A DNA stretch of 48,007 bases from a virus. The position numbers were made by a program, and so were the translations under genes. The stretch covers positions 1 to 48,007 of the IMG/VR virus record IMGVR_UViG_3300033148_004295; one strand, 5' to 3'. The notes under the pieces are model-generated. The model was not told the origin of the DNA and searched no databases. It worked only from the letters and a program-made list of their open reading frames with translations. Numbering within the stretch: the first letter of the stretch is position 1; the number at the start of each line of letters is the position of its first letter. Shown here piece by piece: positions 30,573-37,155 of the stretch.

Positions 30573-30849
30573 TGCCCAAATCCCCTTTTATCGTTTCAAA
30601 CCTATTGTCAAAATCTTTAGCAACCCACGTTTGATAATTTAAAATATAGCAGTTACAAGAAAACTCTATTTGATATTTGTGTAAAAATTCAGCAATATCT
30701 CCTTTTAATTTTGCAAGAGTTTTTCGTTTCTTAAAAGACCAAGCAACAGAAACTACTGGGGAATCTGGTGAAGCTTGAACAAGTAACCTCCACCGAAAAT
30801 CATTATCATAGTTAGCCCATATAAAATAAGCATTTGGTCTATATCTCAT
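30565..30849 (-). CDS. Hypothetical protein
   Basis: 94 residues from ATG 30849, with GGAGG 7 bases upstream and TAATG overlap with the previous short frame. The in-frame ATG at 30951 is rejected because the shorter start has the better site. Strand-rich first half (WRLLVQASPDSPVVSVAWSF), helix, then strands. No known family. Confidence 0.6.
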   Translation of the reverse strand: MRYRPNAYFIWANYDNDFRWRLLVQASPDSPVVSVAWSFKKRKTLAKLKGDIAEFLHKYQIEFSCNCYILNYQTWVAKDFDNRFETIKGDLGNV

Positions 30850-30938
30850 TATTTGGCCTCCGAGACAGTACCATTCTGATTCCATTGCAATAAGGTTCCA
30901 GCTGGAAGGGCTTTCTTTCCAGTATAAAGTGCTCTCAC
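30849..30938 (-). CDS. Possible 29-residue peptide
   Basis: GTG-initiated frame encoding MRALYTGKKALPAGTLLQWN then QNGTVSEAK, starting 14 bases after the polymerase stop. It ends in TAATG overlapping the next gene, which suggests coupling. No strong ribosome site precedes it. Confidence 0.4.
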   Translation of the reverse strand: MRALYTGKKALPAGTLLQWNQNGTVSEAK

Positions 30939-30951
30939 ATAACAGCCACAT

Positions 30952-32793
30952 TTACTTTGCTTCGGAGTACTTTTTACCAACCCCAATCTCAACAACCAAA
31001 GGCACACAAAGTGTAACAGCCATTTCCATTGCTTCTTTAACCAGAGGCCGAGCTTCTTCAATATATTCATCTTTAATCTCCAATACCAACTCATCGTGTA
31101 CAATTAAGCCTATCTTCAAATCCCATTCAGGATGTTTTAGACCAAGATTCCTCACATTAGTAGCAGCAACTCTAATCATATCAGCACAGTAGCCCTGAAT
31201 GAGAAAATTAAATGCTTGCCGGTAAGCCTTGGGTGTTAGGTCATACAATCTTCTCCTACGACCAGTGAAGGTATAGACATATTTGTGATGCCTCAGAAAA
31301 TTACTGCACCTTTCAATAGCTCTTTTCACACCTGGGTACAGATTCAAGAAACTATCAATAAAACCCTGAGCCTCCTCCTCAGAGACATTAAGGGTTTTCG
31401 ACACACCATAGGCTGTGGTTCCATATATGATTGGAAAAACTACACAGTTCTTAGCTTTGTTTCTCTTTATTTTGTATTTTTTCTTATGACCTTTGAATTT
31501 TTTATGGGACTTGTAAAGTTCTTTATCAGGAATTCTGAGCTTAAATATCTTGTTAGTAGTTTCCAAATGAACGTCTTTACCATTATTAAAACAATCTATT
31601 AGACCAGGGTCTTTTGAAACTTGAGTAAGACCTCGCAACTCTTGACCATCATAATCACAAGCCAGAAGAGATTTTCCCGCAGGGGTAATAATGATTCCCC
31701 TGAAATCAACAGGATAATCTTTGTTTAACTTTGGAAGCTGCTGAACATTTGGCTTAGATGAACTGAGGCGGCCTGTTCTGGCTACAGTGTTATGAAAACT
31801 TGCCCTCACTCTGCCATCTTTATCAATGAAATCTGGGAGTGGTTCCAGAAAGCCTTGGTACAGTTTTGTAGCTATTTTATATTTTCGCAGCAAATCAATA
31901 AACCTATGCTGACCTTTCAATTTAAGTAAAGTAGCTTTACCCACGCTTGGGTTGCCCTTATCCGTGAGTTCTTCAATAGTCAATCCAAGTTTATTCTGGA
32001 TAATGTCAATTAAATCCTTAGAACTACGCATATTTGTACCAGAGAGTATTTCAGTTTCCTTTGTAAAAAGCTTACCCTGTGTTTGGTATTTGATTCCTAC
32101 AGAGTCCCTCAACTCAAATTCCATATTTGATATATCCTTAGAAACCTGTAATGCCAGCCGGTCTATTTCTTCTGTGTCAATCAACACGCCATTTATAGCC
32201 AAGTCCATCAGAACGAATTGGAAGGGCATCTCTATCTCATAGAAAAGCTTATCAAGTTTCTGCTGGTATAACTTACGATTGAATATCTCGTGCAGTTGCC
32301 AGGCCCAGATTGCATCGTTTGTAGCATACTTGATAAATTCCGGCGATGAAAAACCATATTTTGCAGCTTGGTCGTATGTCAGGGGTTCTTCAACATTGAG
32401 ATATTTCTTGGCTAAATATTTTAAACCTTTCTTCATGTTCTCATTTATAAGGTGTGCTGCGGTCATAGTGCAGAAGATGTTGGGAGTTATTCTTGTACAG
32501 CCTACTTTGTGCAACACCTTTAAATCAAAAGGTGCTCCGTGAAAGATAAGTTTTTGAAATGCCGGTTGCCAAGCTATATTCTTTTTCAGGGTATTTAAAA
32601 TCTCAACACGCTCAGGATTATCCTCCAAATTTATATAACAAGCCCTCTGACCATCACAATGACTAAAACCTCTTATATCCAGCTTATAGTAGTTCGTATC
32701 CGTAGTCTCGGTATCCAAGGCCAGTTTGTCAGATTTGATATCGTCTACCCAGGCCTTGAAACCAGTATAGGTTGTGATGTAACTTCTTTTCAT
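30952..32793 (-). CDS. Family A DNA polymerase (3'-5' exonuclease plus polymerase)
   Basis: 613 residues. Exonuclease motifs: LALDTETTD (Asp27, Glu29), HGAPFDLKVL (Asp90) and YATNDAIW (Tyr156, Asp160). Polymerase motif A is LLACDYDGQELRGL (Asp380; DYDGQELR instead of the usual DYSQIELR), motif B is NKAKNCVVFPIIYG (near 445-458) with one residue more than usual between Lys and Phe, and motif C is VHDELVLE (566-573). No 5'-3' nuclease domain. It is the phage replicase. The start overlaps the TGA of the zinc protein before it. Confidence 0.93.
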   Translation of the reverse strand: MKRSYITTYTGFKAWVDDIKSDKLALDTETTDTNYYKLDIRGFSHCDGQRACYINLEDNPERVEILNTLKKNIAWQPAFQKLIFHGAPFDLKVLHKVGCTRITPNIFCTMTAAHLINENMKKGLKYLAKKYLNVEEPLTYDQAAKYGFSSPEFIKYATNDAIWAWQLHEIFNRKLYQQKLDKLFYEIEMPFQFVLMDLAINGVLIDTEEIDRLALQVSKDISNMEFELRDSVGIKYQTQGKLFTKETEILSGTNMRSSKDLIDIIQNKLGLTIEELTDKGNPSVGKATLLKLKGQHRFIDLLRKYKIATKLYQGFLEPLPDFIDKDGRVRASFHNTVARTGRLSSSKPNVQQLPKLNKDYPVDFRGIIITPAGKSLLACDYDGQELRGLTQVSKDPGLIDCFNNGKDVHLETTNKIFKLRIPDKELYKSHKKFKGHKKKYKIKRNKAKNCVVFPIIYGTTAYGVSKTLNVSEEEAQGFIDSFLNLYPGVKRAIERCSNFLRHHKYVYTFTGRRRRLYDLTPKAYRQAFNFLIQGYCADMIRVAATNVRNLGLKHPEWDLKIGLIVHDELVLEIKDEYIEEARPLVKEAMEMAVTLCVPLVVEIGVGKKYSEAK

Positions 32794-32966
32794 ATTTTCT
32801 CACTTTGAGGAAAACGATTACAATTAAACTTTCTAACTCCGGCGTTGGCTTCACGCAAACAATATTCACATACTGGAAATAGATTGTCTCGATACCTGAA
32901 ATCTGTTCTATAATCTGTCAAAGGAAGTTCTGAACCACATTCAACACAATCTTTTGTATCACGCAT
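32790..32966 (-). CDS. Small zinc-ribbon protein
   Basis: 58 residues: KDCVECGSELPLTDYRTDF and VCEYCLREANAGVRKFNC, two CxxC pairs plus a terminal Cys, like the zinc modules attached to HNH proteins but without HNH residues. It directly follows the 66-residue gene and overlaps the polymerase start, so it is probably co-translated with polymerase. Confidence 0.65.
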   Translation of the reverse strand: MRDTKDCVECGSELPLTDYRTDFRYRDNLFPVCEYCLREANAGVRKFNCNRFPQSEKI

Positions 32967-33167
32967 TTAAACACCTTCCCAAACCTTTTTATCTTCGTTG
33001 TAAATTAAATGGTCCCAACCACCTGTAGCTGCGTTTATTATCTCATTTCTCCAACAACAGTTTAAACAAGTCCTTATAGCCACAAGACCCAATTCAGGCA
33101 CATCCATATAACCATAGTGCCACTTGTGCCAACCAAGCCGACATTTAATTTTTTGTATTGTTTTCAT
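32967..33167 (-). CDS. Small Cys/His/Trp-rich protein, first gene of the polymerase transcript
   Basis: 66 residues. CRLGWHKWHYGY then LVAIRTCLNCCWRNEI and GGWDHLIYNEDKKVWEG. Cys and His placement is compatible with one zinc site. It lies immediately downstream of P6; the start codon is only a few bases from the predicted RNA start, so the leader is very short or the RNA comes from P7. Confidence 0.65.
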   Translation of the reverse strand: MKTIQKIKCRLGWHKWHYGYMDVPELGLVAIRTCLNCCWRNEIINAATGGWDHLIYNEDKKVWEGV

Positions 33168-33173
33168 AATCGC

Positions 33174-33202
33174 ATTATACCATAATTGGATGTCAAAGTC
33201 AA
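33174..33202 (-). promoter_or_regulatory. Sigma70-type promoter P6
   Basis: Minus strand: TTGACT (33197-33202), 17-base spacer, TATAAT (33174-33179) preceded by ATGG. Predicted RNA start near 33167, at the first codon of the 66-residue gene. Confidence 0.85.
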
Positions 33203-33217
33203 GAACAAAATCTACAA

Positions 33218-33260
33218 ATTTATAGATTATTTTAAAAAAGTGTCTATATATTTATAGATT
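33218..33260. repeat. Two copies of ATTTATAGATT upstream of P6
   Basis: The 11-mer occurs at 33218-33227 (with the leading A) and at 33250-33260, 32 bases apart (three helical turns), just behind the P6 -35. They could be operator half-sites or simply AT-rich upstream sequence. Confidence 0.5.
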
Positions 33261-33354
33261 CGCGGGGAACCAGGATTTGAAAGCTACAAACGTGTATTAT
33301 AATTAAACAAGGTTACTATTCAGGATTCATTCTCCCTGCGAATCCTTCATACAA
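33258..33354. other. Inverted repeat in the P7 leader
   Basis: Bases 33258-33269 pair with 33343-33354 over 12 positions (GATTCGCGGGGA; one G-U pair when read on the plus strand). The right arm can also pair locally (GGATTC 33332-33337 with GAATCC 33350-33355), so two folds exclude each other. No tRNA cloverleaf fits. No gene is seen between 33203 and 33438. Confidence 0.55.
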
Positions 33355-33438
33355 CCAACTGATTTATATTAAGATTATCAAGCATCCTGCTTGAGTGCTC
33401 ACCTCGTGTTCGCAAAGGAATAAGATTCTTATACACCT

Positions 33439-33468
33439 ATTATACCATAAATGGTCTTATCTTGTCAA
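33439..33468 (-). promoter_or_regulatory. Sigma70-type promoter P7
   Basis: Minus strand: TTGACA (33463-33468), 18-base spacer, TATAAT (33439-33444) preceded by ATGG. It produces a leader of about 265 bases before the first gene. The shared 21-bp motif lies 66 bp upstream at 33534-33554. Confidence 0.8.
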
Positions 33469-33533
33469 GGAAAAAGTGAAATAAATCTGCCCAAAATAGT
33501 AGATTCCGTGGAAATTACTCAAAAATAATCCCT

Positions 33534-33554
33534 ACAATCATTATAATTGTTATA
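33534..33554 (+). promoter_or_regulatory. Shared 21-bp motif, copy 2
   Basis: ACAATCATTATAATTGTTAT then A, upstream of P7 and read opposite to it. The first 17 bases form an inverted repeat (ACAAT-N7-ATTGT). Matches the copies at 26751 and 33744. Confidence 0.6.
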
Positions 33555-33580
33555 GCTTAACACCCCCTGTTGGGGGCAAT

Positions 33581-33615
33581 ATCTAACATTCCAAAAAGTT
33601 AGATACTTATCTAAC
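33581..33615. promoter_or_regulatory. Three ATCTAAC heptamers
   Basis: ATCTAAC at 33581-33587, its reverse complement GTTAGAT at 33598-33604, and ATCTAAC again at 33609-33615. A candidate operator between the divergent promoters P7 and P8. A CCCCC-TGTT-GGGGG hairpin lies just to the left (33563-33576). Confidence 0.5.
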
Positions 33616-33648
33616 ACGATTTTTAAGCTAAAAATAAGGGTGTGCTTA

Positions 33649-33734
33649 TTAAGAGAATATTAAGATTCTATTAAGATTACTGAAATTATACTTATTAAGA
33701 AAATGTTAAGATTATATTAAGATTTATGTTAAAC
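33649..33734 (+). promoter_or_regulatory. TTAAGA direct-repeat arrays (11-bp period)
   Basis: TTAAGA begins at 33649, 33660 and 33671 (steps of 11 and 11), then at 33695, 33706 and 33717 (11 and 11), with a degenerate TTAAAC at 33729. Direct hexamers every 11 bp are the arrangement bound by OmpR/PhoB-family response regulators. The arrays lie 85-170 bp upstream of the P8 -35 and are the most ordered repeat in the window. Confidence 0.7.
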
Positions 33735-33769
33735 TGTAATGATTATAACGATTATAACGATTACAGTTT
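33731..33769. promoter_or_regulatory. Shared 21-bp motif, copy 3, within a 10-bp inverted repeat
   Basis: AAACTGTAAT (33731-33740) and ATTACAGTTT (33760-33769) are perfect inverted repeats. Between them GATTATAAC occurs twice in tandem. The reverse complement of 33744-33764 is the 21-bp motif found upstream of P4 and P7. It lies 55 bp upstream of P8. Confidence 0.65.
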
Positions 33770-33819
33770 TTATAATACTAAATTATTTGCAAAATATCAA
33801 GAAATTATGAAGATTTTTC

Positions 33820-33848
33820 TTGACTTTTGTTCCTAATTATGGTATAAT
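33820..33848 (+). promoter_or_regulatory. Sigma70-type promoter P8 (late/structural operon)
   Basis: TTGACT (33820-33825), 17-base spacer, TATAAT (33843-33848) preceded by ATGG. It is the only promoter of this consensus found on the plus strand and would drive the terminase and structural genes. RNA would start near 33855. Confidence 0.88.
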
Positions 33849-33886
33849 AGAGGTATGAAAAATATAATTTTTTCAAAATGTGGGTT

Positions 33887-33926
33887 CCTGGGGCTGTAGT
33901 CCGGTATAGAAGCGACACAGCCCAGG
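33887..33926 (+). other. Leader hairpin of the plus-strand operon
   Basis: CCTGGGGCTGT (33887-33897) pairs with ACAGCCCAGG (33917-33926): ten base pairs with one bulged G and a 19-base loop. It lies in the RNA leader between P8 and the first gene. It may control stability or translation; no T run follows, so it is not a terminator. Confidence 0.55.
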
Positions 33927-33953
33927 CCCATAAATCTTAACATTTGGATTTAT

Positions 33954-34121
33954 ATGAAAAAGTGTGAGCATTGTGGAGTAGTTAGACCTAATTCTGCCTT
34001 TCTTCCAAGAGAGGATAAAATTGGACTGTATGCGTGGTGCAAGCGTTGTATGGAATTAGAGGACAGGGTGGTATTTACAAAGCATAGCAAACTACAGTAT
34101 GATAAAGGCTACATCAAATAA
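33954..34121 (+). CDS. Small zinc-ribbon protein, first gene of the structural operon
   Basis: 55 residues. MKKCEHCGVVRPNSAFLPRE then YAWCKRCMELED, two CxxC pairs forming one zinc ribbon like those fused to HNH proteins. The stop overlaps the terminase small subunit start (TAATG). The role is unknown; its place right behind P8 makes a regulatory or packaging-associated role possible. Confidence 0.65.
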   Translation: MKKCEHCGVVRPNSAFLPREDKIGLYAWCKRCMELEDRVVFTKHSKLQYDKGYIK

Positions 34122-34774
34122 TGGCAGAGAAATTAAGGAAACCGCGAAAGCCCCTTAACAAAAAAGAGGAAGCTAAAAAAGATTATGCTAAGTGGAATGA
34201 TGAGCCTAAAAAATATAAAATACGAAAACGAGCAAAATTTAACTATGATTATATTCAGGTAGCAGCCAGGTTAATTGCTGCGGGGCACACAGAGTCAGAT
34301 ATAGGCTATGTGCTTGGTGTAAAAAAATCTACTATTGCTTCGTGGAAGCAAAGGTATCCTCAGTTTAAGCGAGCTTGCGATAATGGAAAAACTATGGCAA
34401 AAGCTTATCTTGTGTCCAAAGGATTACGCGCGGCCTGCGGTTATGACTATGAGGAAGAAACTCTTGAAAATAGAGTAGTTGGGCATGACGAGGAAACAGG
34501 AGAAGAAATAAGGGATTTGGTGTGTATCAAGAAAGTGCATAAACATCAGAAACCAGATGGTTCTCTTTTGATGTTCTTTTTAACAAATATGGCCCCTGAT
34601 GAATTTAGCCATACTAAAAATATCAAGATTGATGAAACCAAGAAGAACTTGAATTTGCAACTTACAGGAGAAATAGAGTCGGATATGATTAGGATGTTTG
34701 CAGGAAAACTTCTTGAAGCCGCGGATAAGGCAGATAAAAAAAAGAAAGTAGAAGCGAAAGTAATTGAGTCTTAA
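34121..34774 (+). CDS. Terminase small subunit (probable)
   Basis: 217 residues. The N-terminus is Lys/Arg-rich. Residues 44-85 contain a helix-turn-helix (VAARLIAAGHTESDIGYVLG, KKSTIASWKQRYP), the DNA-recognition element of small terminases. An acidic centre and a Lys-rich C-terminal helix follow. It would bind the packaging site and hand DNA to the large subunit, whose gene overlaps it by 11 bases. Confidence 0.75.
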   Translation: MAEKLRKPRKPLNKKEEAKKDYAKWNDEPKKYKIRKRAKFNYDYIQVAARLIAAGHTESDIGYVLGVKKSTIASWKQRYPQFKRACDNGKTMAKAYLVSKGLRAACGYDYEEETLENRVVGHDEETGEEIRDLVCIKKVHKHQKPDGSLLMFFLTNMAPDEFSHTKNIKIDETKKNLNLQLTGEIESDMIRMFAGKLLEAADKADKKKKVEAKVIES

Positions 34775-36782
34775 AATCTTTGATTCGCCTGAGTCATTTT
34801 TAAAAATTATACCCACAGATTTAAGGGAAAATATTGAATTTCGTATGAAGATTCATTCCCTTATCACAGAAGATACTTCTTTACAGAAGTTGTTTTTGGA
34901 GTTGATGTTTGTAAAACCCCAAATATATTTCAATACATGCGCGTTTACGTTTGACCCTCGAAAAAAACGAGGGTATAAAAACATTCCTTTTATCCTTCGG
35001 CCAGCACAGAGTGATGTTGTAGATGCCTTGAAAGAGCATATTGATTTTGGTAAAGACTTATTGATTGATAAAAGCAGAGATGAAGGAGCGACTGAGATTG
35101 TGTGCAAGCTTTTTGCTTTATACTGGAGACTTGAGCCTCAGTGTCAACTTTTAGTTGGTTCTCGTAAGGCTGAGTTTGTTGATAAAGGAGTAGAGATAAA
35201 CAAGGGCCAGCTTATTGGAGACCATAAATGTTTAATGCACAAAATTATTTATGGTGTTACCCATTGGCCTAAGTGGATGCAGCCTAACTTTTATAAAACT
35301 TATTTACACTTAGAGAATTTAGATAATAGTGCTGTTATTGATGGAGAGGCTACAAATGAGAACTTTGGTGCAGGAGATAGACGAAAAGCTGTTTTGGTTG
35401 ACGAGCATGGCCGAATTGACCACCGGATGGCGGGAGCTATTGTGGACAACCTTCCAGATACAACCGATTGTACTATTTATAATTCTACTCATTTTTACGG
35501 TGTAGGCCACCCTTATAATAAGTTACTCTCAAGTAGCAAAATAGATGTAATAGTGTTACCGTGGGAACGCAATCCAGAAAAAAACGAGGGCATATATAGG
35601 TCTCCAGAATATGATATTATTGAAATTAGGGATATTGATTATTATAATAATATTTGTCCAGAAGCTTTTGAAAATGTAAAGCCAATGGAACCTTTTAAAT
35701 TAAGTTCATTTGAGAGAGATTTATTAACACTTCCAACAGCACATAAACTTAAAAATATAAAATTCATTGCAGATGGAGGAGATGGGAATGAGGGGGGTTG
35801 GAGAAGTCCTTGGTATGACGCGGAGGAAAAGAAACGAACTCGAAGGGGTATGGCGCAGAACGTTGACCGGAATCCTATGGGTGCTGGTGATATGTTTTTT
35901 GCACCCGCTGTTCTGCGTAGAATAGGATTAGATACAATAAGACCAGCAAACCATAAGGGGGATATTCAGTTTGATTTGAGAGTAGGGGCGGGAATCCCAA
36001 GAATAAGTAATCCACGTTTTGTCGAAACAGGCAGAAAGAGACTCAGATGGTGGGGGAAACTTGTCAATGGGAAGCCAAACCAGAAGCATAATTATATCGT
36101 GGCTTGTGATGTTGCGAGAGGAACAGGGTCTTCAAACTCTGTAGCACAGATTGTAGATGTAAATACAGGTGAACAGGTAGGTATATGGGTATGCCCCAAC
36201 ACCACACCAGACTCCTTTGCAGACCAAGCAGTTGCAATTTGTAAATGGTGTGGAGGTTTGACAAGGTCTGCTTATTTGATTTGGGAAGAAAATGGACCAG
36301 GACAGTCCTTCGACCAGAGGAGGAGAAAACTTGGATATACTTTTGTTTATAGGAGAGCAGACGAAGTAGGGAAAACCAGAAAAAAGAAAAAAACATTTGG
36401 TTGGCATAGCAGCAGGACAGAGAAGTTTTATTTGTTGCAGGAACTTGATTTGTGTTTAGCCAGAGGTTTGCAAACCAAACCAAGTGATAAATTTGTAATT
36501 GTGCGCGATGAGAGAACTTTAACAGAACTTGGAACATACATAACTTTTGAGAATGGAAAGGTTGGACCTTCTGGATTATCCGAGGACGAAGATTCTGGTG
36601 CTGGGGCGGGACATGGGGATAGAGTAATTTCTTTAGCTATGGTTCCTTTGGCTATGAAGGAACAACCAAAGGCGGCTGTTGTTGTGGAAAGGAAGCTACC
36701 AACAAATAGTTTTGCTTACAGAGAGCAAAAAAGAAAAAATGCTTTAAATAGAATAGATAGTAAGAGGAAATTTTTGCGATAA
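34764..36782 (+). CDS. Terminase large subunit
   Basis: 672 residues from TTG 34764, inside the end of the small subunit gene. ATPase: deviant Walker A LIDKSRDEGATEIV (near 100-113), Walker B AVLVDEHGRID (Asp213, Glu214) and coupling motif NSTHFYG. Nuclease: IVACDVARGTGSSN (Asp449), LIWEENGPG (Glu508/509) and GHGDRVIS (Asp619), the RNase H-like metal ligands. It packages DNA into the prohead and cuts concatemers. The start codon is not certain because no good ribosome site precedes the TTG. Confidence 0.92.
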   Translation: MSLKIFDSPESFLKIIPTDLRENIEFRMKIHSLITEDTSLQKLFLELMFVKPQIYFNTCAFTFDPRKKRGYKNIPFILRPAQSDVVDALKEHIDFGKDLLIDKSRDEGATEIVCKLFALYWRLEPQCQLLVGSRKAEFVDKGVEINKGQLIGDHKCLMHKIIYGVTHWPKWMQPNFYKTYLHLENLDNSAVIDGEATNENFGAGDRRKAVLVDEHGRIDHRMAGAIVDNLPDTTDCTIYNSTHFYGVGHPYNKLLSSSKIDVIVLPWERNPEKNEGIYRSPEYDIIEIRDIDYYNNICPEAFENVKPMEPFKLSSFERDLLTLPTAHKLKNIKFIADGGDGNEGGWRSPWYDAEEKKRTRRGMAQNVDRNPMGAGDMFFAPAVLRRIGLDTIRPANHKGDIQFDLRVGAGIPRISNPRFVETGRKRLRWWGKLVNGKPNQKHNYIVACDVARGTGSSNSVAQIVDVNTGEQVGIWVCPNTTPDSFADQAVAICKWCGGLTRSAYLIWEENGPGQSFDQRRRKLGYTFVYRRADEVGKTRKKKKTFGWHSSRTEKFYLLQELDLCLARGLQTKPSDKFVIVRDERTLTELGTYITFENGKVGPSGLSEDEDSGAGAGHGDRVISLAMVPLAMKEQPKAAVVVERKLPTNSFAYREQKRKNALNRIDSKRKFLR

Positions 36783-37057
36783 TGGAAATAAAGACTCACA
36801 CCTTTAATGGAGTAAGGTATAATATACTTTCATTTAGCATTAAAGGGACTACTGATACTGGGAATACACCAAAAGATTTACTTAATTGTGCAAAAAAGGG
36901 TACGCGAGATGAGTTAATTACTTGGATTCACGAAGCGATGCACGCTTGTGAGTGGAATAAATCCGAAAAAGTAGTTGACAGAACATCCAAAGACATAGGT
37001 CGTTTGCTTTGGAGATTGGGGTATAGGCGGGTAAAGTCCACTAAAAACGAAAGCTAA
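36782..37057 (+). CDS. Small HExxH protein
   Basis: 91 residues. TWIHEAMHACEWNKSEKVVD contains HEAMH, a zincin-type HExxH, with downstream acidic residues and a conserved end RLLWRLGYRR. This looks like a small phage family that keeps the motif; peptidase activity is possible but unproven. It lies between the terminase and portal genes (one-base overlap with the terminase stop), where prohead proteases often occur, though those are usually serine enzymes. Confidence 0.7.
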   Translation: MEIKTHTFNGVRYNILSFSIKGTTDTGNTPKDLLNCAKKGTRDELITWIHEAMHACEWNKSEKVVDRTSKDIGRLLWRLGYRRVKSTKNES

Positions 37058-37062
37058 AATAA

Positions 37063-37155
37063 ATGAGAAAAACTAAAATACATACAAAATGTGGCAAAGA
37101 TTCTCCTGCCACTTTAAAGTGTTTAGAAGATTTTTATGGGGTAGATGAGGAATGA
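37063..37155 (+). CDS. Possible 30-residue protein
   Basis: MRKTKIHTKCGKDSPATLKC then LEDFYGVDEE. Its TGA overlaps the portal start (ATGA), which argues for coupled translation; the ribosome site is weak. Function unknown. Confidence 0.4.
   Translation: MRKTKIHTKCGKDSPATLKCLEDFYGVDEE

Noticed and set aside
30849-31103. 84-codon version of the short frame after the polymerase gene
   Set aside because: Its first part is a shifted reading of the polymerase C-terminus; only the part after 30938 lies outside polymerase.
11341-33167. Integrase, repressor or lysogeny module
   Set aside because: No recombinase catalytic motifs, repressor-like helix-turn-helix protein or att-like repeats were found in the minus-strand block, so a lytic lifestyle is favoured.
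33258-33354. Possible tRNA with acceptor arms GATTCGC/GCGAATC
   Set aside because: No acceptable T-arm, D-arm or anticodon stem could be drawn on either strand, and the length (97) is unsuitable.
33649-33734. CRISPR-like repeat array
   Set aside because: The repeated unit is 6 bp at 11-bp period with AT-rich spacers; no CRISPR repeat length, spacers or cas genes.
33855-33899. 14-codon leader peptide (MKNIIFSKCGFLGL) behind P8
   Set aside because: The ATG coincides with the predicted RNA start, leaving no ribosome site, and there is no sign of conservation.
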